Assembly (NCBI GenBank): GCA_028717785.1
Contig: JAQUND010000066.1
Span: 1-8,432 of the forward strand
Length of the DNA: 8,432 bases
Reading direction: 5' to 3'
From: Candidatus Nanoarchaeia archaeon
GTDB lineage: Archaea > Nanoarchaeota > Nanoarchaeia > SCGC-AAA011-G17 > JAFCDX01
This document shows, piece by piece, positions 1 to 6,516 of the stretch. Numbering within the stretch: the stretch's first letter is position 1; each line of letters begins with the position of its first letter. A program made the position numbers and the translations under genes. Under the pieces are notes generated by a model that saw only the letters and a list, made by a program, of their open reading frames with translations, had not been told where the DNA came from and ran no database searches.

Positions 1-482
1 CCCGGAATACCATTGATTAATATCTCTTTGAATCTAGCCGGATCATATATTGTAAAATAACCATTTATAAAGACGGTATATAAAGACATTGTTTGTTCTT
101 TTTTTATAAAATTTTTATTACCTTCAAATTGATAATGAAAATTTAGTTCTGATATACCAATGTTGTTAAGTTTAAGTTGTATCCAATATTTTAGTTCGTC
201 TATTAGTATTGGTTTATATTTTTTTGTTTTATTATCACGGAAGCAACTGTTAAGTCTAGTTGAAAATATATGTTGGTCATCTTTAATACAGTATTCGTCA
301 ATATTAATATGTTTAGATGTTCCTATTTTTTTATTTGGTGGAATATTACTTAGAACTGTAATATTGTTATTATTTGTTTGAAATAGAAATTTTTCTGGTT
401 TTTCAAAGAGATTACGTAGTTTTTGATGGATTATATAATAGTCTCCGTTTATTTCTATTGGTGAAATTTTAGTTAAGTACAT
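1..482 (-). CDS. cas6: Cas6e-like CRISPR RNA endoribonuclease, 3' end cut off by window edge
   Basis: Seen: reading from the ATG at 482-480, 160 codons stay open to the window edge. The protein starts MYLTKISP, has YYIIHQKLRNLF at residues 15-26, FLFQ near 32-35, VLSNIPP, FSTRLN, a W..LKLNNIG stretch and VFINGYFTIYDP followed by ILINGIPG at the cut. Known: Cas6e (CasE) proteins begin MYLSK, carry the catalytic His in an LHQ..W.LF segment, have a G.L.I.D strand and end in a glycine-rich loop; they are about 200 residues long, so roughly 40 residues are missing here. His19 is the likely catalytic residue. Inference: it cuts pre-crRNA within repeats. Its start overlaps the cas5 stop by 10 bases (482-473), and an AAGGAG sits about 10 bases upstream, so it is co-translated with cas5. 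Odd: a Cas6e-like enzyme is unexpected beside I-F2-like Cas7/Cas5. The Cas6 call is firm and the 'e' class moderately so. Confidence 0.85.
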   Translation of the reverse strand, partial: MYLTKISPIEINGDYYIIHQKLRNLFEKPEKFLFQTNNNNITVLSNIPPNKKIGTSKHINIDEYCIKDDQHIFSTRLNSCFRDNKTKKYKPILIDELKYWIQLKLNNIGISELNFHYQFEGNKNFIKKEQTMSLYTVFINGYFTIYDPARFKEILINGIP

Positions 483-1366
483 TTTATTAGAACTCCTTCG
501 ACGACTGGTTTAGATTGTATTTCAATTAAAGGTGACCATTCTTCAATACTTTCAATAGCAACTACGCCGCCTTCTAGGAATGATGCAGCTCCAGTACCGT
601 TTGAGAAAAGTTTTAGTTGTTCGTTTGTTACAGGAACATATAGAGATGCGTCAAGTCTTTGGATTTTTTCTACGGATCCGCAAGAAAGGTAAGAGTTAAT
701 TCCATGATATCCTTGATGTATTGAAATAGCGTCTATATGTTCATTTAAAATAATATTAGATAATGATGTGTGGTGATGTTTTTTAAGTTTTTTACATAGT
801 TCAATAACGATGGGTTTAGTTTTATGTTTATTAAGGAATTCGATTGCTGTTTGGGCGTGGAATGATTCTTGTACATTATTAACTTTTGATAGATTTTGTA
901 TTGTGGTAATTATTTCTTGGAACAGAGAATTATCGTTTATAATTCTTCTAAGTCTTCGCCAATAGATAAGACCACCTATAACGCCTATATTGTGATTATC
1001 TAGTATATAGTTTCTTTTGGCTGTTTGTTGTGGAAATTGATTTGATTTATGAGTATATACGACTTCTTCTATATATCCTTTATCATTATAAATTGAATGA
1101 ATATTGGCTCTGGATTTTTTTGCTAATTCTTCGTATAAAGGATCTCCAGTATAGTTACATTTTCTTAGGCTTGGTACTGGGCGTTGACCGCATAGAACTC
1201 TTAAAAGATTAGCTACTTGTTGAACACCTAAATGGCCTATTGGGACTTCATAGTATTGGAATTTTTTACGTATAGTTTTTCCGTTACTATCGTATACACA
1301 ATCTTTAGACCACATTGGATATTTCCATAGTCCTGCATTTTTAATGGATATACATAATGCTTTCAT
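473..1366 (-). CDS. cas5: Cas5-like effector subunit (I-F2/Cas5fv-like), no Cas8 alongside
   Basis: 297 residues, divergent. Seen: an N-terminal strand MKALCISIKNAG, then a segment at residues 43-69 with HLGVQQVANLLRVLCGQRP, a mostly helical middle (about 136-210), and a C-terminal SFLEGGVVAIESIEEW at 262-277. Known: Cas5fv of type I-F2 has a comparable VLxRLxGDQRKLY segment and ends in a SFYLGKKGLAYV-type strand. It carries a helical insertion that stands in for the missing large subunit, which normally reads the PAM and wedges the DNA. Inference: this protein caps the 5' handle of crRNA and may do the PAM-reading job, with the 136-210 helical region as the candidate domain. It is longer than Cas5e (about 225 residues). 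Its ATG follows directly on the cas7 TAA, with only a weak GTGAG upstream, so translation probably depends on cas7; that fits one Cas5 per several Cas7. No HNH motif or zinc ligands are seen. Family is assigned mainly from position plus these weak signatures. Confidence 0.72.
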   Translation of the reverse strand: MKALCISIKNAGLWKYPMWSKDCVYDSNGKTIRKKFQYYEVPIGHLGVQQVANLLRVLCGQRPVPSLRKCNYTGDPLYEELAKKSRANIHSIYNDKGYIEEVVYTHKSNQFPQQTAKRNYILDNHNIGVIGGLIYWRRLRRIINDNSLFQEIITTIQNLSKVNNVQESFHAQTAIEFLNKHKTKPIVIELCKKLKKHHHTSLSNIILNEHIDAISIHQGYHGINSYLSCGSVEKIQRLDASLYVPVTNEQLKLFSNGTGAASFLEGGVVAIESIEEWSPLIEIQSKPVVEGVLIKCT

Positions 1367-2491
1367 TTATTGCTCACTTTTTTTATTTTTCTTGGCTTCC
1401 TTAGCTTCTTTAGCTTTGATTTTTTCTTCAGCTTTAATTTGTTTATCTTCTGCATCTTTATTTTTTGTTGCAATATAAGCGTTATCAATATCGTTATTTA
1501 AAGCAATAGCTTCTTCTTCCGGTATTTCCTTATAAAAGACTTCAATATCAGAAGCTTTTAGTTTAATATCATCTACAGATTTAATAGGGTAATATCCAAC
1601 TTCTTCGTATGGCTTATCAATTATAGGATCTGTTATATGTTTAATTTTAATATCTGTTATATAAGCAAATCCACCTCCACCGCGACCAATATTTAAACCA
1701 AGTAAACGTCTGAAACAATCCTTTATAAGCATCAAACATTGATCCTGGCTTAATAAAATGCCTTCTTCTGATAGTTCGCTTTTAGCGGTTTTATAAATAT
1801 AATGCCCTATATTACTTGTAGGAAGATCTGTAGTTCTATTAACTCCTTCAATATAAAGTTTAGCATCATCTGGATTAACAGCCATACGATTATACCTTTG
1901 TGAGCAGCATATAAATTGTAAAAGATTTAAATCAATAGAACCGGAAAGTGTATATACAACATCTCCTATACATTCTTTATAAACCATATTTGTTCCACTT
2001 ATATCGTCTTTGTTTTCTTTTTGGCGTTTTGGTGATAATTGAGTAACAAGATCAAATGTTGGAATAGTGTCATTAGTTTGTACAGCGTCTGTTATATTCA
2101 AAGGCCCCTTTCTATGTACACTTCCGCTTCCACAAACTTTATTTTCAAACATATATCCACGAATCAATCCACAAGCAGATGATAATAATTTAATAAAAGC
2201 TTTTGGAGCTGCCATAATTAAAGTATCGTGAACCGGTTGATCTTCTTCAAAAAGTGCATGTTTAATACAATCACTAGAAATTTTTATTTTTATTTCATAT
2301 TCAGGTTTACCATCTTTTTCACCAATCTTTTTAATATAGTGTTTAGCCATCTTAACATTACTATGGCTTAAAATTTCCCTATAATTTTTAAACCATTCTT
2401 TAGCTGCCCATAGAGAGTCTTTACCATCATAATTAACAATACCAGTTCCTTTTAAAGTTGCATTAAACCAAATAGACCTTACGCCACTCAT
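1367..2491 (-). CDS. cas7: Cas7 backbone protein, I-F2 (Cas7fv)-like, with charged C-terminal tail
   Basis: 374 residues. Seen: MSGVRSIWFNATLKGTGIVN at the start, SSDCIKHALF at 72-81, CGLIRGY at 107-113, a GPLNITD segment at 129-135, LSGSIDLNLLQF at 182-193, SEEGILLSQDQC at 241-252, and a glycine run GRGGGGFAYITDI at 269-281. Known: Cas7fv of the minimal I-F2 complex shows the same order of signatures (a CIRHHLF-type stretch, GLIRGY, SPL, YGSISIEQLQF, EEG.LL). Cas7 proteins polymerise along the crRNA spacer. Inference: this is the filament subunit. Odd: residues from about 345 to the end form a tail almost wholly of Lys, Glu, Ala and Asp, beyond the expected length of the fold. Start is supported by AGAAGGAG 5-6 bases upstream, the best ribosome site in the cassette, as expected for the most abundant subunit. 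It begins 21 bases after the cas3 stop and abuts cas5. Confidence 0.85.
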   Translation of the reverse strand: MSGVRSIWFNATLKGTGIVNYDGKDSLWAAKEWFKNYREILSHSNVKMAKHYIKKIGEKDGKPEYEIKIKISSDCIKHALFEEDQPVHDTLIMAAPKAFIKLLSSACGLIRGYMFENKVCGSGSVHRKGPLNITDAVQTNDTIPTFDLVTQLSPKRQKENKDDISGTNMVYKECIGDVVYTLSGSIDLNLLQFICCSQRYNRMAVNPDDAKLYIEGVNRTTDLPTSNIGHYIYKTAKSELSEEGILLSQDQCLMLIKDCFRRLLGLNIGRGGGGFAYITDIKIKHITDPIIDKPYEEVGYYPIKSVDDIKLKASDIEVFYKEIPEEEAIALNNDIDNAYIATKNKDAEDKQIKAEEKIKAKEAKEAKKNKKSEQ

Positions 2492-2512
2492 AGTAACTCC
2501 TTCTGTTAATTT

Positions 2513-4876
2513 TTAATAAACTTTACGTAATCCTAGGTTCGGATCATAAATTCGACTAATATCAGGTAATGGTGTTTCTGCATATCGAGATAACTTAAAC
2601 CAATCTTGTAAGTTATTTGGTATTCCTTTCTTTTTATAATTACTAATATCATAACCACTGTTTTCTAATTCTTCTAATATTCTTTTTATATAACTGGGAT
2701 TAATTAATTTTCCGTTTAAGTCTCCGTCTGTTAAATAAGTTTCTCGTAGTTCTGGTCCGTCTGTCATAATATCTTCTGGTTTTAGCCATTCGTTGGATCC
2801 TTTAATTGAAACAGTAAAATAATAAGCTGGTAAAGGATTTCTTAATGATTTCCCTAGTTTTTGTTTTTTATCTGTTTTAGCAGTAATATTATCATTATAA
2901 AAATCATCAATCATTTTATAAGGACGAAAAGAAACCAATCCTATATCAATATTGTTAGTTGGATAAACTAATCCTTTTTGATATTGGTCTCTTAAGTATT
3001 CTGTTATCTTTTTTTGAATATTTTCGTCATTATAAAAAGTATTATACACTTTATATAATTCATTAATTGTATATTGTTTTTTTATATTAATTTTTTTATA
3101 AAGATAATCCACCCACATAGCTCTTAGTTTATATGAATAAATACAATTAACTGCGCCCATCTCCGATTTGTTATTTTTCAGTTCTAAATTAACTAAGTTA
3201 ATATATGCATCTTCTATTGTTCCCCATCTATTAACGCGACCTATACGTTGAAATGTAGATTCCGGTGAACAAATAGAATCATATAAAACTTTAAATGATA
3301 AATCCATAGAAGCTTGTATGACAGGAGCAGACGAAAGATTTTCTTTGTTTTGAATACCTGTTCCTTCAATATTATTATTATCACGACCAAATTTTTGAAA
3401 TATCGCGTCCATTCTTTCTTTTCTATCTTTATTTGTAAAACGATGATGTATTAAATGAGTGTAATTTTTTAAACTATATTCATCTTGAGCATTAGAAATA
3501 GAATTGTGTATTACTACTGAACCTTCTATTGATCGATTAGGCATTTCATTAATAATGTTAATGTTATAATTTTTATTATGAGCTGCTTCATAATGATCAT
3601 TTTTGTTTGGTAATACTACAGTTTCTTTTTCACCATCCCACATTTTATTTAAATTCATAGGAGTGGCAGATAATAATAAAGTATAACTATTTGTAGTTAA
3701 ACGATGTCTTGCACGCATAAAAGTAATAAAAGCTGCATATAAAGGACTTTCTTGAACAAACTCATGATATTCATCCATAACAATATCTGCACCCATAATA
3801 AAAAATAATCTATCGCTTATTTGATTTTTTATCATTGGACTAATTAAATTATCTAAATTAGTAATAACAATATCAGAAGAAAAGCCAGGGTTTTCATCAT
3901 CAAAGTTCTTTTCTTTACGTTCGCCTGTTAAATACAACTCAATGTTACATTTAATTCCTAAATTTTTAATTTCTTTATTAATTATATTATAAACAGATAT
4001 AGATACTTCATTTCTAGGACATACCCATATTAATTTACGTTTACGCTTAATATTCCAAAGTAATCCTACAATACTTTTACCAAAACCAGCAGGTGCTTTT
4101 ATTATTGTGGTTTGTGAATTTTTTAATGTTTCTACAACTTCATTTTGTAAATTAAATCTTTTTGATTCATAATTTTTAGGACATATTGGAACACCAGAAA
4201 TATCACTTAATAATTTTGATTCAATTAGCTTATTAGGATTTAAATTACCATTTAATATATTTTTTATATCTTCAATTTTTAATCCACTAACATATCTATC
4301 AGCAGATAAAACACATGTTCTAATAACTAATCTTTCAGCATTATCATTTTTATTACCGATAATACCAGCATCTTCAATAAAAAGATTAGGAATATTAGAA
4401 GTATAATAAGCACTATTCGATAAATTATTAATAATATTATTTTCAATATAATCCCAAATAGTATTTAAACTACCAATTTCTTCAGTAGATAATCTTTCAA
4501 TTATATCATCACGATTATATGTACGTAATTTTTTGCGTTGTATTATACGTATAGGACAAGCGTGTGTCCAATATATAGCTGATAATATGTTTATATCATT
4601 TAATTTATTAGCAGTATAAGCCCACGATATTTCATGATGCATAGGAAATTCTTTGGAATACTTTTCTTTAGAACCACGATAATACTTTTGATAATATTCA
4701 ACAGCTTTTCCAATATCGTGTAATAATCCCGCTTTATATGCACAATCAGCCAATATATCATTTAGTCCAATACTTTTTGCCATTGTTTTAGAAATTATTG
4801 CAACGGCTTTTAAATGATCAATCAATTTCATATCAGGATCTGTTTTAGCTAACAGACACAAAACATCATTAGACAT
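2513..4876 (-). CDS. cas3: Cas3 HD nuclease-helicase, free-standing (no Cas2 fusion)
   Basis: 787 residues, apparently intact. HD nuclease domain, seen: His21, LLHDIGK with His53-Asp54 and Lys57, His80-His81, His105 and SADRY with Asp193. Superfamily 2 helicase, seen: Walker A APAGFGKS (261-268), motif II DEYH (368-371), SAT (403-405), a motif V-like IQASMDLSF (520-528) and motif VI QRIGRVNR (543-550). The C-terminus ends in a YDPNLGL stretch like other Cas3 tails. Known: Cas3 is recruited to the R-loop made by the surveillance complex, translocates 3' to 5' and shreds target DNA. Type I-F normally has a Cas2-Cas3 fusion; here the protein starts directly with the HD domain, as in I-E or I-C. 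ATG chosen because GAAAGG lies 7 bases upstream. It is the first cas gene, 26 bases after a tRNA, with which it probably shares a transcript. All nuclease and helicase residues look present, so it should be active. Confidence 0.97.
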   Translation of the reverse strand: MSNDVLCLLAKTDPDMKLIDHLKAVAIISKTMAKSIGLNDILADCAYKAGLLHDIGKAVEYYQKYYRGSKEKYSKEFPMHHEISWAYTANKLNDINILSAIYWTHACPIRIIQRKKLRTYNRDDIIERLSTEEIGSLNTIWDYIENNIINNLSNSAYYTSNIPNLFIEDAGIIGNKNDNAERLVIRTCVLSADRYVSGLKIEDIKNILNGNLNPNKLIESKLLSDISGVPICPKNYESKRFNLQNEVVETLKNSQTTIIKAPAGFGKSIVGLLWNIKRKRKLIWVCPRNEVSISVYNIINKEIKNLGIKCNIELYLTGERKEKNFDDENPGFSSDIVITNLDNLISPMIKNQISDRLFFIMGADIVMDEYHEFVQESPLYAAFITFMRARHRLTTNSYTLLLSATPMNLNKMWDGEKETVVLPNKNDHYEAAHNKNYNINIINEMPNRSIEGSVVIHNSISNAQDEYSLKNYTHLIHHRFTNKDRKERMDAIFQKFGRDNNNIEGTGIQNKENLSSAPVIQASMDLSFKVLYDSICSPESTFQRIGRVNRWGTIEDAYINLVNLELKNNKSEMGAVNCIYSYKLRAMWVDYLYKKINIKKQYTINELYKVYNTFYNDENIQKKITEYLRDQYQKGLVYPTNNIDIGLVSFRPYKMIDDFYNDNITAKTDKKQKLGKSLRNPLPAYYFTVSIKGSNEWLKPEDIMTDGPELRETYLTDGDLNGKLINPSYIKRILEELENSGYDISNYKKKGIPNNLQDWFKLSRYAETPLPDISRIYDPNLGLRKVY

Positions 4877-4902
4877 ACTGTAGCCTTTCTATTAAAGTTT
4901 AG

Positions 4903-4975
4903 TAGGCCTGGAGAGATTTAAACTCTCGACTCTCACCTTAAAAGGGTGATACTCTATCAACTGAGTTACAGGCCT
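4903..4975 (-). tRNA. tRNA-Lys (anticodon UUU)
   Basis: 73 bases fold as a complete cloverleaf: acceptor AGGCCTG/CAGGCCT with an A1-U72 end pair, D stem ACTC/GAGT, anticodon stem TCACC/GGTGA with loop CTTTTAA (anticodon TTT), five-base variable region GAGTC, T stem GAGAG/CTCTC and discriminator A73, a known lysine identity base. The 3' CCA is not encoded, so host CCA addition is required. Odd: D-loop position 19 is A and T-loop position 56 is U, replacing the near-universal G19-C56 pair, while G18 and U55 are kept. It lies 5 bases after the upstream gene's stop and 26 bases before cas3, inside the operon. The neighbouring genes are rich in AAA codons, which this tRNA reads. Confidence 0.96.
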
Positions 4976-4980
4976 ATATT

Positions 4981-5325
4981 TTACTTATAGTATTTTTTGA
5001 AGAACAGTTCGTTACCGTTATCAGGAATAGGATATTTTTTTAAATACGATTTTGTTGGAGTTATAAAATTAAAAACCATTAAATCATAACTTGGTAATTC
5101 ATTATTAAACCAGTTTAAACGTTCTCTAAAATATTCTTCTTTGTTTTTAATTTGACTCATTTGTTCATAAGATAAAGTATAATATTTTTTTATTCTTTGT
5201 TCATCTAATTCCTTTATTGTATCAAGGACTTTCGTTCTGAATTCATAGACCGAATGATTTCTAAAATATAAGATCAACAGCAAAACATATAGAAATAACG
5301 ATATATAAAGTATGGTCTCCATCAT
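4981..5325 (-). CDS. Small phage membrane protein, one N-terminal TM segment
   Basis: 114 residues from the first of two adjacent ATG codons (5325-5323; the second, 5322-5320, is equally possible). The frame also opens at a TTG at 5337, but that would put the AAAGGA ribosome site inside the gene, so I prefer the ATG pair. Seen: a hydrophobic segment at residues about 4-20 (ILYISLFLYVLLLILYF), then a charged helical region, and a C-terminal SYDLMVFNFITPTKSY. Known: small phage membrane proteins with an N-terminal anchor and a SYDxMv..F motif recur in many phages and have no assigned function. It starts within 10 bases of the stop of the preceding membrane-protein gene, so the two probably work in the same place. 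No function is proposed. Confidence 0.75.
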   Translation of the reverse strand: MMETILYISLFLYVLLLILYFRNHSVYEFRTKVLDTIKELDEQRIKKYYTLSYEQMSQIKNKEEYFRERLNWFNNELPSYDLMVFNFITPTKSYLKKYPIPDNGNELFFKKYYK

Positions 5326-5333
5326 CAATCCTT

Positions 5334-5867
5334 TCAATTAATGTTGTATTGGTAGACTACAGATCCTTTAGGTACGTGTAAATAGTTTTCATAAAGCCAA
5401 GGTTTATTTTTTCCAATATAGAACCATTTATATAATGCAGTTGTTTTATCATATATAACATATCTACGTTCTATGTTCGCATCTGAGCTATCAGCATCTT
5501 CAATTATCCAAGTATCAGAAGCATTTAAAATGACTTGTTTAATCATTCCGTCAACTTGCTTATAACAGACATATTGCTCAACATTATTAATACTACCACT
5601 TCCCCAAACAAAAACACCATTAATTCCACTATTACTTCTAACTGAAACTATTGGGATAGTATCTGAAGAATCATACAAACATTGTAGATTATGTCTTATA
5701 GATATTGATATACCCATAAACAATATCAAACATATAACAGAAACCATCATGATAAATATAAACAATCCAAAAAAATCTCCGTTTTCAGAAAACTCATTAC
5801 GATTTATATAAAAAATTAATCCACAACTAATCAACCATATACCGAACAAAATCAACCCATAAATCAT
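5334..5867 (-). CDS. Phage inner-membrane protein with two TM segments and a soluble domain
   Basis: 177 residues. Seen: two hydrophobic segments, at about 2-20 and 33-56, then a soluble domain containing IPIVSVRSNSGINGVFVWGSGSI (about 71-93), a YVCYKQVDG strand and a late IYDKTT segment. Known: many phages carry small unnamed membrane proteins with an 'h-x-G-x-F-h-h-G-S-G' strand of this kind after one or two TM helices; I know of no established function. ATG chosen because GAAAGGA lies 5 bases upstream. The gene follows the 193-residue gene by 14 bases and its TGA lies just before the next membrane-protein gene, which suggests a membrane-protein pair made from the promoter at 6478-6506. Confidence 0.8.
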   Translation of the reverse strand: MIYGLILFGIWLISCGLIFYINRNEFSENGDFFGLFIFIMMVSVICLILFMGISISIRHNLQCLYDSSDTIPIVSVRSNSGINGVFVWGSGSINNVEQYVCYKQVDGMIKQVILNASDTWIIEDADSSDANIERRYVIYDKTTALYKWFYIGKNKPWLYENYLHVPKGSVVYQYNIN

Positions 5868-5881
5868 ATAAATCCTTTCGT

Positions 5882-6463
5882 TTATATATTTAATTCATTT
5901 AAACTAAATTTAGTATATCCCTTTGTAACATAATCTTCAATAGAATCTAAAAATTCAAAATCCTCATGATACATTCTAGCCAAACTAGTATATCCTGTTT
6001 CAACTCTAGACTTAAACTTCTTATCACTTAATGCACCAGAAACAACACCACTAACAATTAAATTATCATCATTATATACAAAATCTTCACCTTTAATGTT
6101 CAATATACTTACTGAAAAACTCTTATTAAAAATTTTGCGCTTATAACCTTCAATTATAGCCTTTTCAACTCTATCTATTGTCTGTTGTTTAAAATCATAT
6201 ACCTGAATCTTTAAAGTATAATACTGCAATATATTACGAATACGAATCCACCCATCCTTAATTAACTTAGTCATTATTTCATCTCTAGCATTACCTTCAT
6301 CACCTGGTTGTTCCTTATGTTTCTTATGAACTTTTTGAATATATTCCTGACTAAGACCAAATTTATCAGGATTATTCACAATAAGATCAATATGTGTTAA
6401 ATCAATAGGTATAAACTTATTATCAGGTGAAATCCAATAAGACGTAGTTATATTTGTTTTCAT
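5882..6463 (-). CDS. Conserved phage protein of unknown function
   Basis: 193 residues. Seen: an N-terminal SYWISPDNKFIPID, then LTHIDLIVNNPDKFGLS, a GDEGNARDEIMTKLIKDGWIRIR stretch at about residues 54-76, and a second basic-hydrophobic half with no catalytic motif I can see. Known: phage proteins with a 'YWISP.G.ii.v...HI..ii.NPekFG' start followed by 'EG.AREEI...Li..GWIRIR' are common hypothetical proteins; none has a function I can name. The start is clear: GGAGG is 4 bases from the ATG and no earlier in-frame start fits. It is the first gene after the promoter at 6478-6506 and heads the transcription unit that leads through the tRNA into cas3. Confidence 0.85.
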   Translation of the reverse strand: MKTNITTSYWISPDNKFIPIDLTHIDLIVNNPDKFGLSQEYIQKVHKKHKEQPGDEGNARDEIMTKLIKDGWIRIRNILQYYTLKIQVYDFKQQTIDRVEKAIIEGYKRKIFNKSFSVSILNIKGEDFVYNDDNLIVSGVVSGALSDKKFKSRVETGYTSLARMYHEDFEFLDSIEDYVTKGYTKFSLNELNI

Positions 6464-6467
6464 AAAG

Positions 6468-6472
6468 CCTCC
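6468..6472 (-). promoter_or_regulatory. Ribosome binding site GGAGG that fixes the 193-residue gene's start
   Basis: GGAGG on the minus strand, 4 bases before the ATG at 6463. It falls where the promoter above would start transcription, so it would be complete only on transcripts starting upstream of the predicted point or reading through from the exonuclease gene. Confidence 0.7.
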
Positions 6473-6477
6473 AGAAG

Positions 6478-6506
6478 AATATACATTAAAACAATGAGTT
6501 TGTCAA
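6478..6506 (-). promoter_or_regulatory. Sigma-70-type promoter ahead of the operon that leads into cas3
   Basis: On the minus strand, TTGACA (6506-6501) is followed by a 17-base spacer and TATATT (6483-6478): a perfect -35, one mismatch in -10 and the optimal spacing. It lies in the only gap over about 30 bases (6464-6516). The expected start of transcription, near 6472-6470, leaves only about 7-9 bases before the ATG and would cut into the GGAGG ribosome site. This suggests either a slightly earlier start or a nearly leaderless message. Confidence 0.75.
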
Positions 6507-6516
6507 TATTATTTAT

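Noticed and set aside
160..381. Plus-strand open frame of 73 codons
   Set aside because: It lies wholly opposite the Cas6 coding frame, has a low-complexity hydrophobic product and no ribosome site.
1030..1212. Plus-strand open frame of 60 codons
   Set aside because: It is antisense to cas5 with no ribosome site; the composition is that of AT-rich shadow sequence.
473..1366. HNH nuclease fused to Cas5, as in some type I-E variants
   Set aside because: The KKHHHTS stretch near residues 196-201 has no H-N-H spacing or zinc cysteines.
4903..4975. Phage or element attachment site at the tRNA 3' end
   Set aside because: No integrase gene and no second copy of the tRNA 3' end is in the window.
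6464..6516. Rho-independent terminator after the exonuclease gene
   Set aside because: No GC-rich hairpin with a T run is present; the gap is explained by the promoter, and read-through from the exonuclease gene is likely.
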